From NCBI GenBank assembly GCA_036555745.1, contig DATBKV010000190.1, forward strand, positions 1 to 64,000: a stretch of 64,000 nucleotides of DNA, in the 5' to 3' direction. This document shows positions 42,588-52,338 of the stretch, one piece after another (position 1 is the first letter of the stretch; each line of letters opens with the position of its first letter). The position numbers and the translations under genes are program-made. Below the pieces are notes generated by a model. That model did no database searches. It was not told where the DNA came from and was given only the letters and a program-made list of their open reading frames with translations. The DNA is from VAZQ01 sp036555745 (lineage in GTDB: Bacteria > Pseudomonadota > Alphaproteobacteria > Rhizobiales > Xanthobacteraceae).

Positions 42588-44788
42588 GCAAGGCGAAGGC
42601 GGCGATGCAAGATTTCAGTCTTGTCATTCCGACCTACAATCGACCGAAGCAGCTGGCAGCGCTGCTGAGCTATCTTGCGGCACAGCAGCCGCGATACCGC
42701 ATCCTGGTCCTTGATTCCAGCCAGCCGCGTCAACGCATCGCCACCCGCAAGGCTGTCCGGGCCGCCGATCTCGAGGTGGATTACCACGAGTTCCCGACCG
42801 AGACACATCCGTTCGACAAGTTCCGGCAAGGAGTACACAAGGTAGCGACGGAATTCTGCGCATTGTGCGCGGATGACGACCTGGTCGTGCTGGATGGCGT
42901 GCGACGCTGCCTCGCCGCGCTGCGATCCAATCCACAGGCCTCCGTGGCCCAGGGCTATTCCTTCTCGTTTCTTTGCCAAGCCAACGGCGACATGGATCTG
43001 GGGAACATTCTTTATTTCAACTCCAGCATCGACGACGCCACGCCATTGGCGCGGCTGGCCAAGCTTTTCGCGCGCTATCAAGCGGCCACCTACGGAAATT
43101 ATCGCACGCCCGTCCTGCAGCGGATCTTCGATACGCTCGAGCCGATCACCAGCACTCTCGGGCGCGAGCTACTCGGAAGCGCGCTGGCGGCCGTGGAAGG
43201 GCACATGATCCGCGTCCCATGTTTCAGCCATGGCCGCAGCATGGATGCCTCGGAAAGCTATGAGCGTTGGCATCCGCTGGAATGGTTTGCCAAGGACCCG
43301 CAAGGACTTTTTGCCGAGTACAGCAACTACCGCGAGTTGATTGCGCAAGCCGTGCTCGGCCGCTCCGACAACAAGCTCGATGCGACGGCAGCGCACGGCG
43401 TGATCGATGTCATTCACCTGCGCTACATGGTCCAGCACGCTCCCGATGGCGCGCTCGCATTCATCGCCGAGCAGAAGATGGCAGGCGTGCCCTTCACGGA
43501 ATATTGGCCTCGACCGGAGATTCACCAACCGCTGTACGAGGCGGCATGCGTGGGAACCTCGTTGCCGGCTTCGACTCCCCAGCGATGCCGTCCCAGCCTT
43601 CGGCGCGCCTACAATCTGCATCCGAACTTCTCCGCACCATTAGGACTGGATGCTTCCGGACACGACGCAATCACCGGCCTGCTGTCCAGCCTCGATCATT
43701 ACGGGCTGCAGCCGATCACAGCCGTTCCGGCGCGCACGCACCAAGCGGTGCGAACGACGGCGCCCGCCCGCGGCCCGCTCACGGTGTCCGTGCTGCTGTG
43801 CAACTACAATGATGCCCGCTATCTGCCGGATTCGTTGACCGCGATCTGCAACCAGACCCGCCCGCCGGACGAGTTGATTGTCCTCGACGACGGCTCAACC
43901 GACAACAGCCTGGAGATCATCGGCAGCTTCGCCCGGCGGTTTCCGTTCATTCGGGTATTGACCAATGAAACCAATCGCGGATTGCTGTATTCGATCAATC
44001 GCGCGCTCCATGAAGCGCGCGGTGATTTCATCGCGTGGGCGGCAGCCGACGACCGGCTGATGCCGAATTTCATCGAGCGCAATGTCGACTGCCTTCTGAA
44101 ATACCCGGCCGCAGGGATGGCATTTTCGCGTCTCGCGGTGTTCCAAGACGGCTCGGACGAAATCACGCCCTTCACGGAGGACAACCATGGCCTAGCATTC
44201 GATTTCGGAACGACCCCGCGCTTCTTCTCGCCGGAGATGCTGCGGCAGCGACTGCAGCAGAGTTATCTCTGGATCTCTGCCAATACGGTGGTGGCGAGAC
44301 GCACGGCCCTTCTCGATGCCGGCGGGTTCAACCAGGAGCTGCGCTGGCACGCCGACCATTTCGGTTTCCTGGTGGTCGCACTGCGACACGGCGCCTGCTG
44401 CATTCCGGAGACGCTCGCGCTGATGCGGCAGCGTCATCAGACCTACTCCTCCGAGGGCATGGCCAAGCACAAGGAGCAGCGCGCCATCCTGGGCCGGTTC
44501 GCGGACAAGCTTACGACGAAACGCTGGCGTGACATCGGAATCGCGGCGTTGCGCTGCCCGTCGCTGCTCTCGCCGTTCGGGGGGCTGATGCTGCAGGCCC
44601 TTCTGCTCAAACCACGACGTTGGCCGTTCGCAGTCGTCTACGGCCTCTGGTGGGCAAACTACCGATGGTCCCAGCGTGACGGCATCGCGGAGCGAGTGGG
44701 AAGCCGAATAGCACGCGTGGCTCTTACCGCGATAACGGCCGTATTGCGGCGTATTCGCAGAGCACTGCTCATCACGCTCAGCAGGTAG
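42584..44788 (+). CDS. Bidomain glycosyltransferase with two GT2-type domains
   Basis: The product is 734 residues. Domain 1 (about residues 10-345) starts FSLVIPTYNRPKQLAALLSY and contains FCALCADDDLVVLDGV; it resembles the single-domain protein at 60783-62042 (shared CADDD, Q-x-FxG/YGNYR and H-P-x-x-W/F features). Domain 2 (from about residue 399) is a canonical GT2 with VSVLLCNYNDARYLPDSL, LDDGSTDNSLEII and WAAADDRLMP, and closely matches the stand-alone enzymes at 38971 and 55762. The C-terminus is basic with hydrophobic stretches. Two catalytic domains in one chain could add two sugars in turn. Coupled to the CmcI-type methyltransferase gene by overlap. Confidence 0.9.
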   Translation: MSKAKAAMQDFSLVIPTYNRPKQLAALLSYLAAQQPRYRILVLDSSQPRQRIATRKAVRAADLEVDYHEFPTETHPFDKFRQGVHKVATEFCALCADDDLVVLDGVRRCLAALRSNPQASVAQGYSFSFLCQANGDMDLGNILYFNSSIDDATPLARLAKLFARYQAATYGNYRTPVLQRIFDTLEPITSTLGRELLGSALAAVEGHMIRVPCFSHGRSMDASESYERWHPLEWFAKDPQGLFAEYSNYRELIAQAVLGRSDNKLDATAAHGVIDVIHLRYMVQHAPDGALAFIAEQKMAGVPFTEYWPRPEIHQPLYEAACVGTSLPASTPQRCRPSLRRAYNLHPNFSAPLGLDASGHDAITGLLSSLDHYGLQPITAVPARTHQAVRTTAPARGPLTVSVLLCNYNDARYLPDSLTAICNQTRPPDELIVLDDGSTDNSLEIIGSFARRFPFIRVLTNETNRGLLYSINRALHEARGDFIAWAAADDRLMPNFIERNVDCLLKYPAAGMAFSRLAVFQDGSDEITPFTEDNHGLAFDFGTTPRFFSPEMLRQRLQQSYLWISANTVVARRTALLDAGGFNQELRWHADHFGFLVVALRHGACCIPETLALMRQRHQTYSSEGMAKHKEQRAILGRFADKLTTKRWRDIGIAALRCPSLLSPFGGLMLQALLLKPRRWPFAVVYGLWWANYRWSQRDGIAERVGSRIARVALTAITAVLRRIRRALLITLSR

Positions 44789-44938
44789 AACGCGATCTCG
44801 CGATTGTCATTCCCTACACTGGCATGATGCGTCTACCGCCGATCAGGGCAGTGCCGAACCGCCTTGCCGGAGAATGCCAAGGCACGCGCCCACGACACCG
44901 TCGCCCAGTTGTGGGCGACGTCATGGTGCTGCGGAGCG

Positions 44939-45691
44939 TCACTCGAACAGCACAATTTGCAGCCGCCGAAGTGCGATCGTGATGAGGGAATGGGTAACGG
45001 AGAGGACATTCCTGATACTGATCGCTGCGGATCCTTCGCGGTCATAAGCGATCAGAGGGATCTCCTTGTAGGTCACGCCTTCGCGGATGAGGCGCGTCAG
45101 AAACTCGGCTTGGTATCCGAAGCCCGTGCACTCGACGTGAAAGCGCATCACATGCGCTCGCAGATATAATGGATTGCCGTTGTAGTAGGCGAGCCGATAT
45201 CCGCTCGCCAGATTGACCAGCCAGGTATACAGTTTGGAGATGATTTTCCGTCGCAGCGGTCGATTTCGGATTTTCACAAAGTACGGAACGACGATATCGG
45301 CCGTGCCCCGGGCGCGAATGATTTTTTCGATCGTTTCCACCAGCTCGACGTTGTCCCCCGGAACAATGCGATAATAGCGGCCTCGTCCCTGAAAGGCGCC
45401 CTCCACGAAGTTATAGGCAAGGCCGCGGTTGATCTCGTTGCGGAAGAGCCGGACCGGCGCCTGCGGATTTGCGGCTTGGAATGCGGCAACCACGCCGGAA
45501 GTGTTATCGCGTGAGCCGTCATCGAATACCAAGACCTCGTAGCTGCACCCCACGCGCCGCATGGCGCTCATGATCGTCTCGATCGCCCCGACCACGTTCT
45601 CTTCCTCGTTCAGGCAGGGGACCAAAAATGTGACCTCGAAGCCGTGGTTGGCTGTCCCTTGCACCCGATCGGGATTCACTTCAGGAGGCAT
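44939..45691 (-). CDS. Family 2 glycosyltransferase, DPM1/polyprenyl-phosphate type
   Basis: The product is 250 residues: GT-A catalytic domain only, with FLVPCLNEEENVVGAIETI, LVFDDGSRDNTSGVV, NRGLAYNFVEGAFQGRGRYY and the catalytic region RIVPGDNVELVETI. LASGYRLAYYNGNPLYLRAH and GFGYQAEFLTRLIREG match the dolichol/undecaprenyl-phosphate sugar transferases. No membrane helices follow, so membrane proteins encoded by the operon could anchor it. ATG 45691 has GAGGG five bases upstream and overlaps the previous gene by 11 bases; a GTG at 45703 is a weaker alternative. It is the last gene of a leftward run starting with a methyltransferase. Confidence 0.9.
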   Translation of the reverse strand: MPPEVNPDRVQGTANHGFEVTFLVPCLNEEENVVGAIETIMSAMRRVGCSYEVLVFDDGSRDNTSGVVAAFQAANPQAPVRLFRNEINRGLAYNFVEGAFQGRGRYYRIVPGDNVELVETIEKIIRARGTADIVVPYFVKIRNRPLRRKIISKLYTWLVNLASGYRLAYYNGNPLYLRAHVMRFHVECTGFGYQAEFLTRLIREGVTYKEIPLIAYDREGSAAISIRNVLSVTHSLITIALRRLQIVLFE

Positions 45692-46190
45692 CGTCGCCCT
45701 CACAACTCATCCTCGACACCCACCTGTTCGGCCGGTGCAGCAAGGCGTGCACCAACGAAAAAATGCGCACAATTCTCGCACCGCGCACGGTCAGCTCGAG
45801 GCCGGCGGGTCCGGCGCTGAGGAGATTTCCGCGCCCCAGCTGCTCGAAACGCCGCGCGATCATCGCCTCTTTGCGATAGAAGTCGACGATGGCGGCGGGC
45901 TTGAGCGGCTGGCTCGCGAGCTTGGTCAGGAGCCCGATCGAGACGCTGTTGCCGACCAAGGTAAAGAGAAAAATATAGAGCTCGCAGAAGAACGCGTAAG
46001 TGAGACTGGCAGCAAGGGTCGCCGGGGTCCAGCCGTAGCTTACGAGGCAATAGCCGATCAGCGCCACGCCTATTACGCCTCCGACGCCCACAAAGACCGC
46101 CACCGCGCCGGCGCACCCGGCCAAGCGCATGGCCGCCGCATGGACGATTACGCTCGCCGAGAAAGCCGTCATGCTCGAGAGCAGCCACAT
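45681..46190 (-). CDS. Membrane protein with C-terminal winged-helix-like domain (partner B)
   Basis: The product is 169 residues and unrecognised by name. Three or four membrane helices are visible (SASVIVHAAAMRLAG, AVAVFVGVGGVIGVALIGYC, ASLTYAFFCELYIFLFTLVG). A soluble tail follows: SVSIGLLTKLASQPLKPAA, then MIARRFEQLGRGNLLSA and GLELTVRGARIVRIF, which reads as a short winged helix. The gene starts three bases after the previous one and overlaps the GT2 gene. The neighbouring gene at 46194-46697 has the same layout, so they look like diverged partners. A regulatory or scaffold role in the glycosyltransferase complex is possible. No domain name is claimed. Confidence 0.75.
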   Translation of the reverse strand: MWLLSSMTAFSASVIVHAAAMRLAGCAGAVAVFVGVGGVIGVALIGYCLVSYGWTPATLAASLTYAFFCELYIFLFTLVGNSVSIGLLTKLASQPLKPAAIVDFYRKEAMIARRFEQLGRGNLLSAGPAGLELTVRGARIVRIFSLVHALLHRPNRWVSRMSCEGDDAS

Positions 46191-46193
46191 GGC

Positions 46194-46697
46194 TCAGCCG
46201 TACTCGCGAACGTTGACGAGGACGAGCAAGGCGCGCGCCAACAAAGCGGCGGCGTGGCCAGCCGGCGTGAGCGCGAAGGAGCCGTCGTCGGGCTCGCGAA
46301 CGAGGCCGAGCGATCGCAACGCGTCGAGGCGCGAGCCCTGCTTACTGGCTCCGATGGCTTCGAGCCGGCGCATCAGTGCCGGACCGGCGGCGCGGTCGCC
46401 GCGGTGCACGATCTCCAAGATCGCGAGCGAATAGCTGTCGTCCGCCAGGGCCCACAGCTCGAGGAAGGACAGGCTGTAGATCCCGTGCAGCATCACCGCG
46501 CAGGCGAACCACGCCCACGTGTCCGCTCCGCCGTAGGCGAGCGCCCAAACGCCAAACCCGACGGCCACCACGAGGGCGGAGAGGAAATGATAGCGAAAGA
46601 TGCCTCGCTCGGAAGCCAGGGCGGGCCAGTCCCGAAGAATCGCAAGATAGAGCCCAGCATGTGCCACGAGGAGCAGGATACAGATCAGGAGCGGCAT
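46194..46697 (-). CDS. Membrane protein with C-terminal winged-helix-like domain (partner A)
   Basis: The product is 167 residues. Three membrane helices (LLICILLLVAHAGLYLAIL, SALVVAVGFGVWALAYG, AWFACAVMLHGIYSLSFLEL) precede a cytoplasmic-type tail: SYSLAILEIVHRGDRAAG, ALMRRLEAIGASKQGSRLDA and LRSLGLVREPDDGSFALTPAG. The L-x-x-x-G-L-V-x-x-x-D-D-G-x-x-x-L-T-x-x-G pattern is typical of winged-helix folds. It resembles partner B in order and motif spacing. It lies three bases after the methyltransferase gene and three before partner B. Function unknown. Confidence 0.75.
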   Translation of the reverse strand: MPLLICILLLVAHAGLYLAILRDWPALASERGIFRYHFLSALVVAVGFGVWALAYGGADTWAWFACAVMLHGIYSLSFLELWALADDSYSLAILEIVHRGDRAAGPALMRRLEAIGASKQGSRLDALRSLGLVREPDDGSFALTPAGHAAALLARALLVLVNVREYG

Positions 46698-46700
46698 ACG

Positions 46701-47324
46701 TCACTGGTCTCGACATCGCGGCTGTGCCCCACGCGGATACCGAGATGCATGATCCAATTCGATCGACGGCATTCGGCCGGTAATCAGGCTGGTCTCGAGC
46801 TTGTTGAAGTACTTGGCGACCAGGTCTCGATAGCCGCTTTCGGTCCGAACGAAGCGACCGCGGTCCCAGCGCGCGATCAGGCGCGTTGCGCTCGCTTGCC
46901 CAGCAACGAAACAAGGATCGATGGTCACGACTCGCCCGCCTGGGGCGAGGCACTGCGCCAGTAGACCGAGCAGGTCGTCGGCTTCCGCATTGTCGACGTG
47001 ATGCAGGATCCCGAACAGCATGATCGCATCGAACGGCTGGAACTTGGTCACATGCGCGCGTCCGAGCCGCTCACAGAAGAAACGGCCCCGATCGGAATAG
47101 TGCTTCTTCGCGTATGCGATGTAGCGCGGCTCGGTATCGAAGCCGACGTAATCGACCGGCGGGTGTCCGGGGCCGCAGCCGATGTCGAGAACGCGCTCTC
47201 CCTCACGAAGCTTGACCAACCGATCGAGGCAAATTCGCCGTATCCGGTCCGAGCCGAGGATGCGTTGCAAGCTGATGTAGAGCAGCGGCGCGTGCAAGAT
47301 ACCGTCGAGAGGAGCAATGGTCAT
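46701..47324 (-). CDS. SAM-dependent class I methyltransferase
   Basis: The product is 207 residues. It has the SAM-binding motif I region VLDIGCGPGHPPVDYVGFDT, then AIMLFGILHHVDNAEADDLL and LAPGGRVVTIDPCFVAGQ, as in Methyltransf_11/23 enzymes. Between GCGPG and VDYVGFD the loop is about six residues shorter than usual (typical members have GCGPADIL-x-x-LP-x-VDY), so part of motif I may have been lost in frame. The remainder (IARWDRGRFVRTESGYRDLV) is well formed. Operon position: three bases before the paired membrane proteins. ATG 47324 chosen from family length. Target, probably lipid or sugar, unknown. Confidence 0.82.
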   Translation of the reverse strand: MTIAPLDGILHAPLLYISLQRILGSDRIRRICLDRLVKLREGERVLDIGCGPGHPPVDYVGFDTEPRYIAYAKKHYSDRGRFFCERLGRAHVTKFQPFDAIMLFGILHHVDNAEADDLLGLLAQCLAPGGRVVTIDPCFVAGQASATRLIARWDRGRFVRTESGYRDLVAKYFNKLETSLITGRMPSIELDHASRYPRGAQPRCRDQ

Positions 47325-47346
47325 GGTTCGGTCGTACCGAGGCCCA

Positions 47347-47907
47347 CTACCACCCGCCCGCCGCGATCTCGGCGTCGGTGACCGCCTCGAAGGACACTCC
47401 GTTGCGAAAGATTTCGTCCGCCTTGCGCATCCGCTCGACGATATCGGGATGTGCGGCAATCCAGGTGTCCCGCTCCGCCCGCCAAGCTGCAAGGCTGGCC
47501 TCTACGTTGCTCGGGTTGAGCACGACGCCAAAATTGTCCGGCATATCCGCTGTCCGCAGCCCCGTCATTGCCTTCGCGACCAGTTCGCCCAGGGCCGGCG
47601 AGTAGTGAAACGCCTCGGGCCAGTATACGACCGGCCCTATACGCTCCTCGATGACCGAGTTGTAGCGCGTAAAGTCATAGGTCGGCGCGAGCTTCGCAAG
47701 GCCGCGCTTCAACTTTTCCAGCTCCGGCCACAAACCCAGGTAGTACATGGCATATAACACGTCCGCGTGCAGCGGGCTTAGGAAGAATTGGCACTGCACC
47801 TGATACCACTCGCACGCCGCGATCATCTGTTTCGCGGTGGCGAGTGTGCTCGGCGCCACCTCTCCGCCGCGTCGGAACAGCCCGGTATACGCTACGAAGT
47901 TGAGCAC
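47347..47907 (-). pseudogene. 5'-truncated SGNH/GDSL-like protein gene
   Basis: Only a C-terminal half is present (186 codons from a GTG at 47907). It reads VQCQFFLSPLHADVLYAM, then LAPTYDFTRYNSVIEE and YWPEAFHYSPALGELVAKAM, as in the final part of SGNH-like carbohydrate esterases or acyltransferase-associated proteins, where the last His of the triad follows a D-x-x-H-Y pattern. The N-terminal GDSL/Ser block is absent and the upstream sequence in the same frame (through SSVGIFLPQRGELGRS) looks non-coding. A translated product is possible, but the missing catalytic block indicates decay. It lies 22 bases upstream of the methyltransferase gene. Confidence 0.6.
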
Positions 47908-48205
47908 GTTGCGGACGCTGAAGCAAAGCCGTCTTCGGGTGTCGCCGGGCCGCCCGGCTGTTGGCGATTGATCGAGACGGTGCGAACGGCCGAGCTCACC
48001 CCGCTGAGGGAGAAAAATACCGACAGAAGATCACCGACGTCGGCGGCGAGTCCAAAATCAACGGCCTCCGGTCTAAACCGAGGAGCCCCATGGCTAGCTT
48101 CGCCCTGGCCTCGTCATCGAGCGCGCCCTTCGACTCTGTGCGCTGCGCCAAGCCATAGCTGAGCATTTGTGATGCAAATGCCTCGATGAAGACGTGATGC
48201 AGATT

Positions 48206-49890
48206 TTAATCTATGCCCAGGTAGTACTGCAGGTATGATTTGATCTCTTGAAGGGTGTCACCGCCGTTGATTCCGCCATTGTAGGCGGGGGCATATCCGG
48301 TCCCGGCTGGATTCCGACCATCGAAGCTCGGCGATGAGACGCCATGGCCCCCAACAATAGTCGACGAGGGGAGTCATCACGCTTTGCCCGTTTGCGCCGT
48401 ACATTCCGGACAACAGGCTGCCGGCCAGCCCGTCCGGGGCGCCGAAAAAGGTGCTGGCATGGCCGCGGAATCGGCCCCGGGCCGCAACCCGATTTCCTGC
48501 TGCAGATAATCGACGATCGGACCCTTGGTTGCCGGCACGTGCGCAATCGGAGGGAGCCCGAACGGCCCGCGCCCGGGCAGACGCGGCTGATACGGCTGGA
48601 TCATGCGGGTCCACACGAGCAGTGCGGCAATCGCCAACAGCCACGTCGCCAGCGCCGGCATCCAGGTCGAGCTTGCAGCGCGGCCGAGTACCCAGCCCGC
48701 GACGGCGCCCCCGGCCGCGATTGCCGCCGGGGCTGCGAGCGGAAAGAACGCCCACATCAGAAACTGCGTGCTTGACGTGGAGTCGACCGAGGACCTCCTG
48801 CACGCTCAGCAGCGCGTAGAAGTGGATCGCCGCGAGCAGAACAATGACCACCAATCCATAGCGCCGTTTGGCGGCCGGGCCAGTAAGCACGAGAATGATG
48901 GCGCCGGCCAAAATTGCCATATCGAGCCACCCGATTCTCGCCCACGGGCACATGAGCTGCAGGTCACCGGAGCAGACCGGAAAACTGGCGATCAGATCGC
49001 GCCAATATGCCGGCGACAGCAGTTGCCACCCCGGATGGAAAATCGGCGGCGAGGATGCTTCACGTGCCGAGGTCATGGCGGTCGCGCTCAAATAGGACGG
49101 CACTCCGATCAATGCCAGCGCGAGCAAGGCGGCTGCGATCGTCCCACACCGCCAGAACACGGCGCGGCGTGCGAGTCCGAACGGAACGAGAAACGCAATC
49201 CACAGCACGGCGTAGGTCGGTACGTACGTCACCGAGTGCACCGGCGCAGAGGCAAAAGCGATGAACAGCGCCGCAATGAAAACGAGGGCGAAGATCAGCT
49301 TCGAAACAAGGCGGTCGTCATTGCCGACCGTATCAACGCAATGGTCGCCACGTTCATCGCGGCGATCAAATGCGCCATCATGGGCGCCAGCGAATACCAC
49401 GGCAGAGCTCCCGTCACTCCCCAAAAGGGGGTGAAGATATGCAGAGATAGAGCATGGTCGCGAGAAACGACTGCTCGCGCGAGAACTCGAGGTGCCGGTA
49501 CAGCAGGTAGAGCGAGACCGACAATTCCGACAGGTAGATCAGCATTGAGACCAGATGGCGCACCGCCAGAGGCGCCGGCATCGCCAACGCGAGCGCGCCC
49601 GGGCTGAGCCACGGCAGATTCGGAGCGAACAGCGAGCCGGTCCCCACCAGCGGGGAAAACGGACTGAAATCGAGAAATCGGCTCCATTCCAGGATGCCGC
49701 GCACGCTCCATGAGGCCCAATGGCCATCATGGTTGCCATACATCCCGGCAAAACCGTCCGGCACCAGCCAGAGTGCAGACAGGATGACGTAGAGCATCAC
49801 CAGCCCAGGCAAAACGTAGGTCAGAACTGCGCGCGAGATCCCGGCGATCGCAGGGCGGGACACCATCGCAGTGGCCGGTGACACCGTCAT
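48206..49890 (-). pseudogene. Multiply frameshifted YfhO-like membrane protein gene
   Basis: This is a decayed relative of the gene at 50058-52338. Starting from ATG 49890, an intact first part (VLTYVLPGLVMLYVILSALW, then GMYGNHDGHWASWSVRGILE) ends after LATMLYLCISSPPFGE. The frame then shifts near 49430 (LAPMMAHLIAAMNVATIALI), again near 49310 (LIFALVFIAALFIAFASAPV onward) and again near 48750 (MWAFFPLAAPAAIAAGGAV). After SAPRTGWPAACCPE homology stops. A C-terminal tail unlike the paralogue follows (PSFDGRNPAGTGYAPAYNGG, ending EIKSYLQYYLGID before a TAA at 48206). The pattern indicates frameshift decay plus a rearranged 3' end. Confidence 0.8.
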
Positions 49891-50057
49891 TATCGGTCCC
49901 TACGGCTTAACTTGCCCGCGCTCCGCAGAGAGAGCGGGGCCGATTGATGACTGCCGCCTGCACGCGAAACGAGGGAATGGCGGCTCGACAAGGTCACGCA
50001 TCGCATCGTCGCAAGCGGCACGGAATTTTGCTGATCGCGCGGCGAACACCACGGCGG

Positions 50058-52338
50058 CTACTTGAACCCGAACAGCGTGAGGTCTCTCACATCCCGCAGC
50101 CGGCAGGATGCGCTCCATGGTTCAAAATGAAAGCGCATCCTGGCATCCAAGCTGTCCTTGAAGAGAATCCCGGTCTGACCGATGTTGGCGCGAAAGACGC
50201 GCGGCGGCGGCTCGACATCGGCGGCATTCTCGAGCTCCCAACAGTGCGAAAATTGAACCGGAAGCACCAATATGGCTCTTCCGGGCGCGGAGGCCGTCAC
50301 GTGGTAGCCGTCCCTGATCGCGACCAGGCGGACCCCGGTGGCGTGAACCAGGTCGGTTCTTCCAAACGACAGGACCGCGTGATCTCGAAAATCGCGCAGT
50401 TCGCGCAGCGCCCCTACCGCCCTGGTGTAGTCGCCCGCCCAAACCGTCTGGGTCGGACTGAATTGCCCGAGATTGGCACCCTTGATCTCGTAAAGATTCA
50501 TCCTCGTCCCCGCCTTGCCGATCTCGCTGGCGACCAGCTCGATCGAAGGATCGGCGAGCGTGCCGTCCGCAATCACGAAACGCACGCCGAGAGCACGCAG
50601 AAGCATGGGCCGGAACCGATACACAAGGATGCTCGCCTCCAACGGATCGAGCCGGTCCTGCCGCTCGGCTAACAGGTCCCGGTCAAAGTAGTACATCTGC
50701 TTGGAGACCCACTGGCCGTATTCCTCCAGGGTCGGAATGCCACTGTTCCACAGATCCATCATCTGGAAGCTGTTGCCGAACTGTTCGAACAGGATATCGC
50801 GCGCGGCAACATAGGCCTCGTAGGTGATGCGTCCGTCGGGAGTATTGGTCAACTTGCGGACCAGGCCGTCCGGCGCGCCAAGAAAGGTGCTGGCATAGCC
50901 GCGGAACTCGGCGCCGGGCTGCATGGCGATTCGCTGCCGGAGATAGTCGACGATCGGACCGGCGCTCACCGGGACGTGGGCAATCGCAGGCAGGCCCAGC
51001 GGCCCGCGTCCGGGCAGGCGCGGCAGGTATGGCTCGATCTGGCGCAGCCATACTGCCGTCACGACAACCGCGATCAGGCAGCCCGCTAGCGCCGGCGTCC
51101 AGCCCGAGCTCGCGGTGCGTTGCCCGAGCAGCCAGGGCGCAACGGCGCTGCCGGCCGCGACCGCCGCGGGGGCCGCGAGCGGGAAGAACGCCCACATGAG
51201 ATAGGGCGTGCTCACTGTGTGCAGGCGACCGAGAATCTGCTGTGTACTCAGCAGCGCATAGAAGTGGATCGACGCCAGGAGCACGATGATCACGAATCCA
51301 TAACGCCGTTTCACGCCAGAGCCCGCGAGCGCGAGAACCACGGCGCCCGCGAGCACCACAATCTCGAACCATCCGATGAACGACGAGGGACACATCAATT
51401 GCATGTGGTTCGAGCACAGCGGAAAATCGGCGATCAGCCCCCGCCAATACGCCGGCGACAGCAGCCGCCAACCCGGATGGAAAATCGGCGGCGCGGTATC
51501 GCCGCGCGCCGACATCATGGCGGTCGCCGCCAGGTACGACGGGACGCCGACCACTGCCAACCCGAGCAAAGTGAACGCGACCGTGCCGCCTCGCCACAGG
51601 GCGACGGCCCGCCGTTGCGCTCGGGACGGAATCAGAAATGCAAGCCACAGCACGACGTAGACTGGAATGTAGGTGATCGAACTTACCGGCGCCGAGGCGA
51701 AAGCGACGAACAGCGCGGCAGCGAAAACTACGGCGAAGATCAATTTCCAAACAAGGCCTTCATCGTATCCCGTGCGGATCAAGGCGATCGTTGCCACGTT
51801 CATCGCGGCGATCAGATGCGCGTTTATCGGCGCGAGCGTGTACCACATCAGAGCCAGTGTCACGCCGTTGAATGGAATGAAGAAGATGCACAGGTAGAGA
51901 ATGGTCGCGAGGAACGACTGCTCGCGTGAGAAACTGAGGTGGCGGTAGAGCAGGTACAGCGACGCTGAAAGTTCCGCCAAGTAGATCAACATCGACGCCA
52001 GATGGCGTACCGGCAGCGACGCTGGGATCCCCAGGGCGAGCGCACCCGGATTGAGCCACGGCAGATTCGGAGCGAACAGCGAGCCGGCCCCGACCAGCGG
52101 AGAAAACGGACTGAAATCGAGAACTCCGCCCCACTCCAGGACGCCACGCGTATTCCAGGACAGCCAATGAACCGTCGTGGTTGCCGTACATTCCGGCATA
52201 GCCGTCCGGCATTAGCCAGAGCGCGGACAGGATGACGTAGCACACCGCCAGCCCAGGCACGACGTAGGTCACCGAGTCACGCAGCAGTTTCAGGTCGGCG
52301 GGATGCAACAAGATCCGGTCGGCCGCCAGCGGCGTCAT
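50058..52338 (-). pseudogene. YfhO-like polytopic membrane protein with one frameshift
   Basis: The 5' part from ATG 52338 (TPLAADRILLHPADLKLLRD, then VTYVVPGLAVCYVILSALWL) reaches GMYGNHDG. An extra base at about 52170 then puts the rest one frame away (HWLSWNTRGVLEWGGVLDFS). From there the frame is open for over 700 codons to FGFK. The product would have 10-12 helices followed by a large soluble region with LRALGVRFVIADGTL and SAPGRAILVLPVQFSHCWEL, the order seen in YfhO-type GT-C proteins of glycan decoration. The relationship is inferred from layout and motifs. A single indel may be real or a sequencing error. The decayed copy to its left shows the correct local reading. Confidence 0.7.

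Noticed and set aside
47996..48166. Minus-strand 56-codon frame (start MLSYGLAQRTESKGALDDEA)
   Set aside because: It looks protein-like, but there is no ribosome-binding site and it lies in a decaying region. It is more likely a remnant or chance.
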